Shown piece by piece: positions 54,915-62,829 of a stretch of DNA of 64,000 bases. The notes under the pieces were generated by a model that saw only the letters and a program-made list of their open reading frames with translations, had not been told where the DNA came from and made no database searches. The stretch's first letter is position 1. Every line of letters begins with the position of its first letter. Both the position numbers and the translations under genes were made by a program. Source of the DNA: CBDFNC01 sp965249895 (lineage in GTDB: Bacteria > Pseudomonadota > Gammaproteobacteria > Enterobacterales > CBDFNC01); the NCBI GenBank assembly GCA_965249895.1, contig CBDFNC010000001.1:124001-188000 (forward strand), read 5' to 3'.

Positions 54915-55114
54915 GGTACCTATCAAACCGGGTAACAGTTCCAGCGGGATTGGTAGGAGCTGAACCCATCTCAGGGATGAGATGTTAGGCGCATGGATGC
55001 ACGTTCGGCGAACCTTGCTGGCACAGGCTTCGCCCTCTTCACTTATAGAAAGGCATCTGCTCCTACAGCCAACGCGGCAATTGTTACCTTAATACCCGTT
55101 ATTTGATGGGTTCC
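54915..55114 (+). repeat. R1 MITE, complete copy (R1e) inside an attC
   Basis: 200 bp, ends GGTACCTATCAAA (left) and GGAACCCATCAAA (right, inward). Inner GGTAACAGTTCCAGCGGGATTGGTAGGAG and the inverted counterpart CTCCTACAGCCAACGCGGCAATTGTTACC follow. The ends match the IS at 50774-52498. No coding capacity. Confidence 0.8.
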
Positions 55115-55229
55115 GTAACGTTTTACCAAGTTGCAATTGTTTAACAACATGCCCAACTTCAACCACATCAGAGATTGGAAATTTTGTTATCTTTTAAAAT
55201 CTTTCTTAAATTGCGTTGAGTATTCAAGC

Positions 55230-55442
55230 TTAAACATCGTTTAGCTTACCAATGTTCAAATCGTCAAATAATTCTTCAACATCTTTATCGGAATTAGCTT
55301 GCCCAGCTTCAAGTTCAGAAATTTCGGCTGCCGTCATTGCATTTGGCTGCTTCACCTTAAGCTCAAAAGGTATGCCGCCATAATTAATGACAGCGTTGGT
55401 AAAAAGCTTTATCGCCTTTTGCTTGCGCAAAAGCCAAGCCAT
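55230..55442 (-). CDS. RelB/DinJ-type antitoxin, N-terminally truncated or rearranged
   Basis: 70 residues. The stretch AIKLFTNAVINYGGIPFELKVKQPNAMTAAEISELEAG plus DVEELFDDLNIGK is the C-terminal two thirds of a RelB/DinJ antitoxin (toxin-neutralising part). The N-terminal ribbon-helix-helix strand is missing and replaced by MAWLLRKQK. No toxin gene (YafQ/RelE type) is next to it: 55115-55229 shows only decayed sequence. Opposite orientation to the other cassettes. It may be a pseudogene. A GGCGTTAACTGC stretch at 55463 is a possible attC R' box. Confidence 0.5.
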   Translation of the reverse strand: MAWLLRKQKAIKLFTNAVINYGGIPFELKVKQPNAMTAAEISELEAGQANSDKDVEELFDDLNIGKLNDV

Positions 55443-55585
55443 TTTTGTCTGCCGTTGTTGGCGGCGTTAACTGCTAAATAAAGCCGTCAAGCCCCTTACT
55501 GTCGGGTAAATGTCGTGTTAAATTCGTACCCGACACAAAGGAAAGTAATGGATACTTGTGATTCTTAAGTACAAGGGAAAATTTA

Positions 55586-56029
55586 ATGATTCTTAAAGAA
55601 TTACGTATTAGCCGTCACCTTTCTCAAGAACAATTAGCTCAAATGTCTGGGCTAAATGTTAGGACAATTCAGCGAATTGAGAGTGGAAAAAATGCCAGTT
55701 TAGAGTCTCTTAAATGTCTTGCTTCTGCACTTAGTGTTGATGTATCGACCTTGAAACATGAAAAATTTTTGATAGACAAAAATTCAGATAATTGGAAAGA
55801 TTTACCACTTTTGTTGAAAGCTTGGTTTATATTCAACTTTCTTCAAATTCGCTCTAAGAGAGAAACTGCTGTTCGAATTGAAGTTGTTTCTCATGTTAGT
55901 GGTTTTGTTTTTTGCTGTTTAGGTCTCATAAATGAAGCCGCGCTTGTTGGTGGTTTAATTATGTTCGCTACTGCCTATTTGTTTCATCTATTAAAATGGC
56001 AGGGTGATAAGTACGGGATTTGGTTTTAG
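55586..56029 (+). CDS. XRE-type HTH protein with C-terminal 2TM domain
   Basis: 147 residues. Residues 1-60 are an HTH_3 domain (LRISRHLSQEQLAQMSGLNVRTIQRIESGKNASLESLKCLASAL). The C-terminal third has two hydrophobic segments (EVVSHVSGFVFCCLGLINEAALVG and GLIMFATAYLFHLL). This XRE-2TM arrangement is common in cassette arrays and may be a membrane-tethered regulator. Start ATG 55586 with AAGGGAAAATTTA upstream. The surrounding attC limits are unclear on the left; the right boundary is at 56190. Confidence 0.82.
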   Translation: MILKELRISRHLSQEQLAQMSGLNVRTIQRIESGKNASLESLKCLASALSVDVSTLKHEKFLIDKNSDNWKDLPLLLKAWFIFNFLQIRSKRETAVRIEVVSHVSGFVFCCLGLINEAALVGGLIMFATAYLFHLLKWQGDKYGIWF

Positions 56030-56180
56030 CATGAATAATCCAAAGGCAGTTAATACACCTATTAGCTATCTAAATAAACTCCATACACCTTTTACTTTAC
56101 AGTTGTACTGTTTTTATATACAGCAATATTGATTTCGCTTCACTACACCGCACCATTTAGAAAACTATAAAAAGCCTCTT

Positions 56181-56196
56181 AATGTGGATGTTAGGT
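56181..56196 (+). other. Right end of an attC (site 8)
   Basis: CCTCTTAATGTGGATGTTAGGTATC resembles the right half CCCCTTA...GGCGTTAGGY; R' is GTTAGGT at 56190-56196. The left half was not found between 56030 and 56180, where I see no other feature. Confidence 0.5.
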
Positions 56197-56315
56197 ATCT
56201 GCGACGAAAATACATATAGTTCAAGTGCTGAAAAAGTGTGTTAAAAAATAAATTTTTTCTATTTTTAGAAAGTGTATAAATTGAACAACAAAACGAACTT
56301 AAAGGGGTATATTTT

Positions 56316-56690
56316 ATGATAAAGATTTCAGTGAGTATTGACGTCTCAGATTTAAAAAAAGCAGAGGCTTTTTATGTTGAAGCACTTGGCTGTAAGAAAG
56401 TTCGTGACCAAGGTTCTAATATGATTGTTCTTTCTGTAGAAAACTCCGATATATATCTGCAAGAAAAAGAGCCTGGAACAAAGCCCCTCGTATCAAGTGG
56501 TGTTGTTCGTGACTATGAGCGTCATTGGACACCTGTTCACTTAGATTTCCTCTGTGATAATGTCGATGAACTTGTATCAAAGATAGTGAGATTTGGAGGG
56601 TTACATGAAGGAGGAGATAGTGGTGAGTGGGGTTCTATTGCTTATTGTGCAGACCCTTTCGGTAATGGGTTTTGTGTAATCAATGAATGA
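56316..56690 (+). CDS. Cassette gene: VOC-family (glyoxalase/bleomycin-resistance-like) protein
   Basis: 124 residues after AAAGGGGTATATTTT. Two beta-alpha-beta-beta-beta modules: MIKISVSIDVSDLKKAEAFYVEALGCKKVRD...NMIVLSVENSDIYLQE and WTPVHLDFLCDNVDELVSKIV...SIAYCADPFGNGFCVIN. His in VHLDFLC and the acidic residue near the end suggest a metal centre as in glyoxalase relatives; the substrate is unknown. The left R' GTTAGGTAT (56190) is nearly complementary to the R'' ACACCTAAC at 56759-56767, supporting cassette origin. Confidence 0.85.
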   Translation: MIKISVSIDVSDLKKAEAFYVEALGCKKVRDQGSNMIVLSVENSDIYLQEKEPGTKPLVSSGVVRDYERHWTPVHLDFLCDNVDELVSKIVRFGGLHEGGDSGEWGSIAYCADPFGNGFCVINE

Positions 56691-56759
56691 AATAAATAGA
56701 AATCAGGGTCAGTGTGTCATTTGTTTTAAATTTAAAAGCAATAATGTATGACATCAAAA

Positions 56760-56816
56760 ACACCTAACAAAAGCAATCAACTCGGATATTTTACAGCGTT
56801 TTTTCTGACGTTACTC
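56760..56816 (+). other. attC-like site 9, last of the array
   Basis: R'' CACCTAAC AAAAGC on the left and GTTACTC (56810-56816) as R'. Short and with poor inner arms. After it the R4 copy begins, so the array ends here in the window. Confidence 0.5.
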
Positions 56817-56955
56817 ACTACCAAGTGGCTTTCCATAACATTGTTTGGTTGATCTCATTAGAAAATACCTTGCAAAGAATGCTTGGTATACCATTTAAAT
56901 GCTTAATTTGCTCGCATGGGCGACAAGATAGCAAGAATGATCAAATTTTACGGAA

Positions 56956-57050
56956 ACCCCTATTTCAAAGGTTCTATTTTGCATGGTATTTTTATAAAAC
57001 TGGTAGTGTGTAGCCGCTTAGCGACTTTATGGAGGCTGCCCAAGCCGCCA
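56956..57050 (+). repeat. R4 repeat, copy b
   Basis: ACCCCTATTTCAAAGGTTCTATTTTGC...GGTATTTTTATAAAACTGGTAGTGTGTAGCCGCTTAGCG...GGAGGCTGCC, matching 44512-44600. The preceding 140 bp (AGATAGCAAGAATGATCAAA) also resembles 44415-44440. Confidence 0.6.
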
Positions 57051-57055
57051 ATTGC

Positions 57056-57337
57056 TTAATCCGGCTTTAGGTTAATCCAGTCAAACTCGGCTGTTTCATC
57101 GGTTGGTTTGAATCTGATGATGTTATCCAACCTGATTTTTTCCATTCCATCGGCAGTCTGAATATGTAGCCATTCCGCTTTATCCGGCCCTGTAGACAAG
57201 GTTGTAGCAGCACCACTGATATACTTTTCTCCTTCTAACACGAGCAGTAACCGGTAAGCTCGCATACAGGCTATTTCAAAGTAGTCATATTGGTCGCAGG
57301 CAATGGGGATATAGTGCATGGCATCATCTCTTTTCAT
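57056..57337 (-). CDS. rof: Rho-binding antiterminator (Rof/YaeO family)
   Basis: 93 residues from the ATG at 57337 (MKRDDAMHYIPIACDQYDYFEIAC); earlier or later starts (57373, 57319) are possible. The Sm-like fold of Rof is recognisable: PIACDQYDYFEIACMRAYRLLLVLEGEKYISGAATTL, KAEWLHIQTADGMEKIRLDNIIRF. Rof binds the primary RNA site of Rho and inhibits transcription termination. It follows tpx on the minus strand, with 47 bp between, so the two may be cotranscribed; the functional link is unclear. Confidence 0.8.
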   Translation of the reverse strand: MKRDDAMHYIPIACDQYDYFEIACMRAYRLLLVLEGEKYISGAATTLSTGPDKAEWLHIQTADGMEKIRLDNIIRFKPTDETAEFDWINLKPD

Positions 57338-57384
57338 TAAATTAGCCGTTTTTGCCACATAAGCGACAGCCACGGCTTGATCTG

Positions 57385-57888
57385 TTATTCAGCTAGTACA
57401 GCCATCGCGGCCTGGTAATCGGGTTCATCAGTCACTTCTTTTACCAGCTCGGCATAAATGATTTGATGCTGTTCATCCAAGACCAATACAGCCCGAGCAT
57501 AAAGTCCAGCCAATGGACCATCTTGCATTTTGACGCCGTAATTGGCGGCCAGTGATAGGCTTCGATAGTCTGAGGCCGTGATTGCATTTTCAATTCCTTC
57601 TGCGGTACAAAAGCGGCTATAAGCAAAAGGTAAGTCCAGCGATGCGAACACCAGACTTACATCTTCCCGGCCGGCTAATTCCTGGCTAAAGGTTTTCAAC
57701 TGAATCGCGCATACGGGGGTATCAACACTAGGAAAAATGTTCAACACTACTTTTTTGCCAATCAGATCTTGGCGTGATAGAGGAGATAGCTTGTTGTTGA
57801 TCAAGTTAAAGTCAGGAGCTGTTTCTCCCACTTTAGGAAACCTGCCGGTGACTTCAATAGGATTGTTTTTAAAGGTTAATTGACTCAT
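57385..57888 (-). CDS. tpx: Thiol peroxidase (2-Cys peroxiredoxin)
   Basis: 167 residues, standard Tpx length. Peroxidatic Cys60 in IFPSVDTPVCAIQLKTF and resolving Cys94 in AYSRFCTAEGIEN, with the family sequence TGRFPKVGETAPDFNL. It reduces alkyl peroxides and hydrogen peroxide using thioredoxin, in the cytoplasm or periplasm (no signal peptide seen). It fits the oxidative/electrophile-stress neighbourhood of pirins and quinone reductase. The gap 57889-58165 contains an inverted repeat ATTGCAGGA/TCCTGCAAT (58123-58153) next to the pirin stop, a possible weak terminator. Confidence 0.95.
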   Translation of the reverse strand: MSQLTFKNNPIEVTGRFPKVGETAPDFNLINNKLSPLSRQDLIGKKVVLNIFPSVDTPVCAIQLKTFSQELAGREDVSLVFASLDLPFAYSRFCTAEGIENAITASDYRSLSLAANYGVKMQDGPLAGLYARAVLVLDEQHQIIYAELVKEVTDEPDYQAAMAVLAE

Positions 57889-58165
57889 TTTTCGCTGTGT
57901 CCTTATGCTTTATAGTGATGATTAGCTATTTTTAGTAACTTTGCTCAATTACGTTTCGAGTCGAAACTATATTGTGATTTATTTCTGCATGCAAGTTATT
58001 TTTGCAGTGACAGTTGGAAGAATAAATTAGCGCAGAGGTAGTGAATCAAATCTTGTCATTCTCGACTTGCAGGTGGTCGGACACTTTGTCCCTGGTAGGG
58101 CTATGGGTTATAGGACCGAGGTATTGCAGGATAATATTCAGGACTCCTGCAATAATCTTCCGTTT

Positions 58166-58993
58166 TTACACCAGCTGGTTAGTTTGAAAGTCCTGAATTG
58201 CCTGATTAATTTGCTCTGCTGTATTCATCACAAAAGGGCCGTACTGCACTATGGGCTCACGAATAGGTTGGCCACTGAGTACCAACATACTCGCGCCCGA
58301 TGAGCCGGCCTGTAATTGTAAGGTTTCACCGCTGGAGTAGTTGCCCATATGACGGTGTGGCAAGGTGTCTGTATCGCCATGGTATACATAGACTTTTGCC
58401 GGGTTAACCGCCTTGAAAATCAGATCTGCCGATTCATTTGGCTGCAATTTCACGTCGATGAGCACTGGCTCCGTGGTCATGGCTGGCAGGGGGCCAGTCA
58501 GGCTTTGACCGGCGACACTTACAGTTCCTGAAATCACCCTGATAAGGCCTCCACCGGGTAGTCGCTGTTCGGCAATATCCTTACTGCGAAGGTCGCGGTA
58601 TGCGGCCGGTTTCATTTTTTCGGCTGCGGGCAGATTTAGCCAAATTTGAAAGCCATGTAACAGACCGGAATCTTGCTCGGGCATCTCCGAATGAAGCACG
58701 CCTTTTCCGGCTGTCATCCACTGCACATCACCGGCCTCTATCACTCCTTCGTTACCCATATGATCCCGGTGGCGCATACGGCCTGCTTTCATATAGGTAA
58801 TGGTCTCAAAACCGCGGTGTGGGTGCTCGGGGAAACCACCTATGTAATCGGCGGCATCATCGGAATTTATTTCATCCACCATTAAAAACGGGTCCAGCAT
58901 GGCATTTAAGTGCTGCCCGGCCACACGGTGTATGTTTACTCCATCGCCATCTTGTACTGCCATAGCACGGGTTTTATCTAAAAGCTGTCTCAT
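58166..58993 (-). CDS. Pirin family protein
   Basis: 275 residues from the ATG at 58993 (MRQLLDKT), supported by AAGGAGGCAGCA. The pirin cupin has the metal ligands in GGFPEHPHRGFETITYMKAG, MRHRDHMGNEGVI and MTAGKGVLHSEMP, plus HGFQIWLNLP. Pirins bind iron and some act as quercetinase or redox sensors. The gene follows the glutathionyl-hydroquinone reductase on the same strand (27 bp gap), probably an operon controlled by the divergent LysR regulator at 60101. A second pirin lies at 62830-63525. Confidence 0.93.
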   Translation of the reverse strand: MRQLLDKTRAMAVQDGDGVNIHRVAGQHLNAMLDPFLMVDEINSDDAADYIGGFPEHPHRGFETITYMKAGRMRHRDHMGNEGVIEAGDVQWMTAGKGVLHSEMPEQDSGLLHGFQIWLNLPAAEKMKPAAYRDLRSKDIAEQRLPGGGLIRVISGTVSVAGQSLTGPLPAMTTEPVLIDVKLQPNESADLIFKAVNPAKVYVYHGDTDTLPHRHMGNYSSGETLQLQAGSSGASMLVLSGQPIREPIVQYGPFVMNTAEQINQAIQDFQTNQLV

Positions 58994-59020
58994 TGCTGCC
59001 TCCTTCAAGTCCACTTGCGT

Positions 59021-59986
59021 TTAAGCCGTTTTACGAACATCTCGGCCGTGCGGGGCGTTGAAGTCCTGATCTGGCCCCAGTGGTACTATGCCAGTAGGGT
59101 TAATGGTGGTGTGGCTGGCATAGTAGTGGGTTTTGATATGCTCGAAGTTAACTGTTTCAGCAACACCCACGACTTGGTAAAGTTCACGTAAATAACCACT
59201 GATGGCCGGGTAATCAGCCAGCTGCTGGCGATTGCATTTAAAGTGACCAAAATAAACCGCATCGAAGCGGATCAAAGTAGTAAATAAGCGCCAGTCGGCC
59301 TCGGTGATTTGCTCTCCCACCAGGTAACGTTGGCGAGACAAAATGCCCTCAACCCAATCCAGTGCATCAAACAGCTTGTAATAGGCTTGCTCGTAAGCCT
59401 CTTTGGTGGTGGCAAACCCCGTACGATAGACACCGTTATTTATGTTGTCATAGACGCGTTCATTAACGATACCGATAGCGTCGTGCAGGGAGGCGGGGTA
59501 GTAATCGTCTGTGTTGCCGGTGAGATGATTAAACGCGGTATTAAACATGCGGATAATCTCAGATGACTCGTTACTGACAATGGTTTGCGTCTTTTTATCC
59601 CATAGGATAGGCACAGTGACACGCCCCTCATAACTTGGATCAGCTTTTAAATACAGCTGATATGCAAAGTCCAGGTTATATAGTGGATCGGTCATTTCCC
59701 AGCCATTTTCCAGCATAATGGCATCCACAACCGTCACGTCAATATAGTCTTCCAGCTGCTTTAAGGTGCGAAAGATAAGGGTGCGATGTGCCCATGGGCA
59801 AGCCAGAGAGACATACAAGTGATAGCGACCTTTTTCTGCTTTAAAACCTGGGGCGCCAGTTGGCCCGGCTTCACCGTCTGCCGTTAGCCAGCTTCTAAAC
59901 CGGCTGTCCTGACGACGAAATTCACCATCACTGTTTTTGGTGTCGTACCATTTATCTACCCACTGGCCATTTTGTAATAAACCCAT
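59021..59986 (-). CDS. yqjG: Glutathionyl-hydroquinone reductase (Xi-class GST, YqjG type)
   Basis: 321 residues from ATG 59986 (MGLLQNGQWVD) with AAGAGGTGTGTG upstream. The Xi-class landmarks are the N-terminal extension GEFRRQDSRFRSWL, catalytic Cys63 in YVSLACPWAHRT, TVPILWDKKTQTIVSNESSEIIRMFN and RLFTTLIRFDAVYFGHFKCNRQ. It reduces glutathionyl-hydroquinones and helps recycle quinones. First gene of the pair with pirin, divergent from the LysR gene at 60101. Confidence 0.94.
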   Translation of the reverse strand: MGLLQNGQWVDKWYDTKNSDGEFRRQDSRFRSWLTADGEAGPTGAPGFKAEKGRYHLYVSLACPWAHRTLIFRTLKQLEDYIDVTVVDAIMLENGWEMTDPLYNLDFAYQLYLKADPSYEGRVTVPILWDKKTQTIVSNESSEIIRMFNTAFNHLTGNTDDYYPASLHDAIGIVNERVYDNINNGVYRTGFATTKEAYEQAYYKLFDALDWVEGILSRQRYLVGEQITEADWRLFTTLIRFDAVYFGHFKCNRQQLADYPAISGYLRELYQVVGVAETVNFEHIKTHYYASHTTINPTGIVPLGPDQDFNAPHGRDVRKTA

Positions 59987-60100
59987 CACACACCTCTTAT
60001 GTATTCGATATGTAACCATTGTAGCGAACCAAAAAATAGTAATAAGAGGTCATTTTCGTTTAAAATGTTCTAATCTATTGAACAATTCAAATGTACGCTT

Positions 60101-61000
60101 ATGGCCAGAAATCCAATTACTATTGAAGCCCTGGAAATGTTAGATGCCATTGATCGGCGAGGTAGCTTCGCAAAAGCCGCTGAAGAGCTGAACAAAGCGA
60201 CATCGGCACTTTCCTATTTGGTGCAGAAGTTGGAAGAGCAGCTCGATATAACCTTGTTTCAGCGTCAGGGACGACGTTCGGTATTAACCCCTGCGGGTCG
60301 TTTGCTGCTTGAAGAAGGGAGAAAAATCCTGACAGCCACTGCGCTACTGACCGATAAAGCCAAAGAGGTGGCGACTGGCTGGGAGCCGAGATTACGTATT
60401 GCGTTAGAGTCGGTATTTAATTATCCGGTGTTTTTTCAGGTTGTTGAACGATTTCTACAAGAGCGCCCCAGCCTTGAGGTTGATATTAACGAATGCGTGC
60501 TTAGTGGAGGTTGGGAAGCCCTTGAGCAAGACAGGGTGGATCTGATTGTAGGGGCGCCGGGTCCGGTGCCATTGCAGAAAGGGTATCGGGCAATTCCTCT
60601 GGGTCAAAGTGATCTGGTGCCTGTGATTGCCGGCAATCATAAGATGGCAGCTTTAGCGGATAATAGGGAAGCGCTGCAAGCTGAATTGCCTAAGCTCCGC
60701 CGTATCGTTACCCATGATACATCCAATATTAATATCACCCGCAGCACAGGCCTAAGCCAGGGAAGTAAACTGCTTTACGTACAAACCATAGATCAAAAAG
60801 TGGAAGCGCATTTGGCTGGCTTAGGTATTGGCCATTTACCCCGTTACCGCATTCAACATCACCTTGATAGTGGGCGTTTGGTGGAGTTACAGCTAGGCAA
60901 TATTACTAATTCAGATATTTTTCTTGCCTGGAAAATCAGCAATAAAGGCAAGGCCCTGCAGGAATTAACCCGACAATTAGCTGCAGCTAGCTGGGTGTAG
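60101..61000 (+). CDS. LysR-family regulator divergent from yqjG-pirin
   Basis: 299 residues, ATG 60101 (MARNPITIEALEML). HTH: RRGSFAKAAEELNKATSALSYLVQKLEEQL, then LFQRQGRRSVLTPAGRLLLEEG, and an effector domain (EPRLRIALESVFNYPVFF). 114 bp separate its start from yqjG; this AT-rich stretch contains TTTAAAATG TTCTAATCTATTGAAC, a likely LysR box. The HTH resembles that of the regulator at 61309-62199, so the two are paralogues. Probably senses quinone or electrophile stress. Confidence 0.9.
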   Translation: MARNPITIEALEMLDAIDRRGSFAKAAEELNKATSALSYLVQKLEEQLDITLFQRQGRRSVLTPAGRLLLEEGRKILTATALLTDKAKEVATGWEPRLRIALESVFNYPVFFQVVERFLQERPSLEVDINECVLSGGWEALEQDRVDLIVGAPGPVPLQKGYRAIPLGQSDLVPVIAGNHKMAALADNREALQAELPKLRRIVTHDTSNINITRSTGLSQGSKLLYVQTIDQKVEAHLAGLGIGHLPRYRIQHHLDSGRLVELQLGNITNSDIFLAWKISNKGKALQELTRQLAAASWV

Positions 61001-61036
61001 TAAGTAGTTGAGTTTACGGCTCTAGTTACAACTTAG

Positions 61037-61293
61037 TTAGTGCCCGTCCTGAAACGCCGACTCTGTCATTCCCTCGCACGGGGTGGTCCGACATCTGGAT
61101 GGTCCGACACTCGGTCCAGTGGCTTAACCGCGATCACGGAGCACGCTAAAAGTCACTAGATTGCCAGGCAAGCTGACAATTACTGAGTTCGTTGTGATAG
61201 TGGTGACTAACTTTAAGCTTTCGTAAAACGACAAGCTTGGATGCTAAGAATATGACGGAAGAATAAATATATGAGTTTCAGGATGGACACTAG
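61037..61293. repeat. R2 MITE, full-length copy (R2g)
   Basis: 257 bp, termini TTAGTGCCCGTCCTGAAAC and CTAGTGTCCATCCTGAAAC (right, inward). It shows the best-preserved interior of the family (GATTGCCAGGCAAGCTGACA, GTGACTAACTTTAAGC). It separates the two LysR genes and has no coding capacity. Confidence 0.78.
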
Positions 61294-61308
61294 TTAGTGC
61301 GCAAAAGG

Positions 61309-62199
61309 TTAAAACCAGGTGACTTGCCGTAATTCCCGACTAAACCAGGACAATGCTTTGCCTGACTGATCTTTTGACCAGGCAATATAGGATGTTTGAT
61401 TAGGGCGGGGCAGGGAGCAGGATTTTTCAATTAACTCACCACTATCCAGGTAAGGTTGAGCTAAATGTTTGGGGAGGAAACCCACTCCTAAGCCAATGCG
61501 TTGCGCATTTATTTTTGCACACATGCTGTCGACCCTGATCACTTGCTTACTATCGAACAGACCATAAGAGCGTTCAGGTAACCCCAGGGATGAGTCAGCA
61601 ATTCTTATCGCTGGATATTGTCGAACATGAGTGCCATCAACAACTTCAGTCTGCTTTGCTAAAGGGTGGTCAGGGGCGACGGCGAAGATAAATTCTAGCT
61701 CCCCGAGTTTATGGATCTCAAACACCCCTTTGGGCAACTCCCCAGCTACGCCAATGGCAATGTCTGCCTGTCCGGAACGCAGAGCGTCCCAACCACCACC
61801 TAAGGCTTGTTCCGAGATGGATATCTCGACCCGCTTATCCAATTGGCTGAATTTTTTAACGACTTCTAATAATTTGGATTCTGGCAGGACAGTGTCCCTG
61901 GCCAGCCTGATCTGAGATTCCCAGCCGGACTCTAATTGCTTCACCGCCTCTTCTAACCTGTCTGCCGCCAATAAGATTTCCCTGCCTTGCTCCAGTAGCA
62001 ACTCCCCAGCTGGGGTAAGTTTGGCGCGTTGCTTACTGCGATCAAACAGGGGTACGCCCAGGTCTGTTTCAAGTTTTTGCATAGTGTAGGTTAACGCCGA
62101 GGGAACTTTGAATAAGGTCTCGGCAGCAGCGGCAAAACTGCCCTTATTGTTTATGGTATCCAGAACTCTGAGCGCATCGAGTGTTACTGCATGGTGCAT
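61309..62199 (-). CDS. LysR-family regulator divergent from doxX-pirin
   Basis: 296 residues from ATG 62199 (MHHAVTLDALRVLD) behind AAAGGAAAAGTT; an earlier start at 62217 lacks a ribosome site. HTH: NNKGSFAAAAETLFKVPSALTYTMQKLETDL, then LFDRSKQRAKLTPAGELLLEQG. The effector domain has GWESQIRLARDTVLPESKLLEVV. It resembles the regulator at 60101 and is divergent from doxX, the usual LysR layout. The 157-bp divergent gap has inverted TAGCTAGTTTACCTAAACTAGCTA (62262-62285), probably the operator. Confidence 0.9.
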   Translation of the reverse strand: MHHAVTLDALRVLDTINNKGSFAAAAETLFKVPSALTYTMQKLETDLGVPLFDRSKQRAKLTPAGELLLEQGREILLAADRLEEAVKQLESGWESQIRLARDTVLPESKLLEVVKKFSQLDKRVEISISEQALGGGWDALRSGQADIAIGVAGELPKGVFEIHKLGELEFIFAVAPDHPLAKQTEVVDGTHVRQYPAIRIADSSLGLPERSYGLFDSKQVIRVDSMCAKINAQRIGLGVGFLPKHLAQPYLDSGELIEKSCSLPRPNQTSYIAWSKDQSGKALSWFSRELRQVTWF

Positions 62200-62261
62200 A
62201 ACTTTTCCTTTATTCAAAATATTTGAACTGACAGCTCAAAACCTTCCAATTTTTTATCTTA

Positions 62262-62285
62262 GCTAGTTTACCTAAACTAGCTATC
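62262..62285. promoter_or_regulatory. Palindromic LysR-type operator between lysR and doxX
   Basis: TTAGCTAGTTTACCTAAACTAGCTA: arms TAGCTAGTTTA and TAAACTAGCTA around CC, a nearly perfect palindrome in the divergent promoter region, 62-95 bp from each start. Confidence 0.65.
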
Positions 62286-62356
62286 AATCACAGCAGCGAG
62301 CAATTAATCGCTTCCTGTCTGGAGAAATCAGGTTTAAAAATTTTGAGGTGAATATT

Positions 62357-62803
62357 ATGAATATGCAAACATTGAAATCCATTCTTACCAGCCAGGCTGG
62401 TTTTGCCGCGCTCAGTTTACGAATTCCAATTGGGATTATTTTTATGGCTCACGGTTCGCAGAAGTTATTTGGTTGGTTTGGCGGTTATGGCCTGGAAGGA
62501 ACCGGCCAGTGGATGGAATCCATCGGCCTTGCTCCCGGATTTTTAATGGCTTTTCTAGCTGGTAGCGCAGAGTTCCTGGGTGGTTTGTTTATTTTACTCG
62601 GCCTGTTAACGCGTCCAACCGCAGTGGTTTTAGCTGTCTTTTTGTTGGTGGCTATCGTTTCGGTGCATTTACAAAATGGTCTGTTTATGTCCAACAACGG
62701 TTATGAGTTTGGTCTTGCCTTGTTGGCTGTGGTGGTGTCTCTGGTTTTTTCTGGGGCAGGGAAATTATCCGCAGACAATATGCTGGCGAAGCAACTGGCT
62801 TAA
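62357..62803 (+). CDS. DoxX-family membrane protein
   Basis: 148 residues from ATG 62357 after GAGGTGAATATT. Four hydrophobic helices; the family pattern is LRIPIGIIFMAHGSQKLFGWFGGYGLEGTGQWMESIGL, FLGGLFILLGLLTRPTAVVLAVFLLVAI and YEFGLALLAVVVSLVFSGAGKLS. DoxX relatives are subunits or partners of quinone-linked oxidoreductases. It is followed after 26 bp by pirin, and both are probably controlled by the divergent LysR regulator at 61309. Confidence 0.9.
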   Translation: MNMQTLKSILTSQAGFAALSLRIPIGIIFMAHGSQKLFGWFGGYGLEGTGQWMESIGLAPGFLMAFLAGSAEFLGGLFILLGLLTRPTAVVLAVFLLVAIVSVHLQNGLFMSNNGYEFGLALLAVVVSLVFSGAGKLSADNMLAKQLA

Positions 62804-62829
62804 CGAAATTATTCCGGGGAGAGACAGTT

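Noticed and set aside
48940..56690. Cassette cargo considered as a phage-defence island
   Set aside because: No nuclease, helicase, reverse transcriptase or NTPase genes; the contents match ordinary cassette cargo (GFA, VOC, XRE-2TM, DUF6624).
56825..57013. Open frame of 62 codons in R4b
   Set aside because: Lies within a repeated noncoding segment and has no ribosome site.
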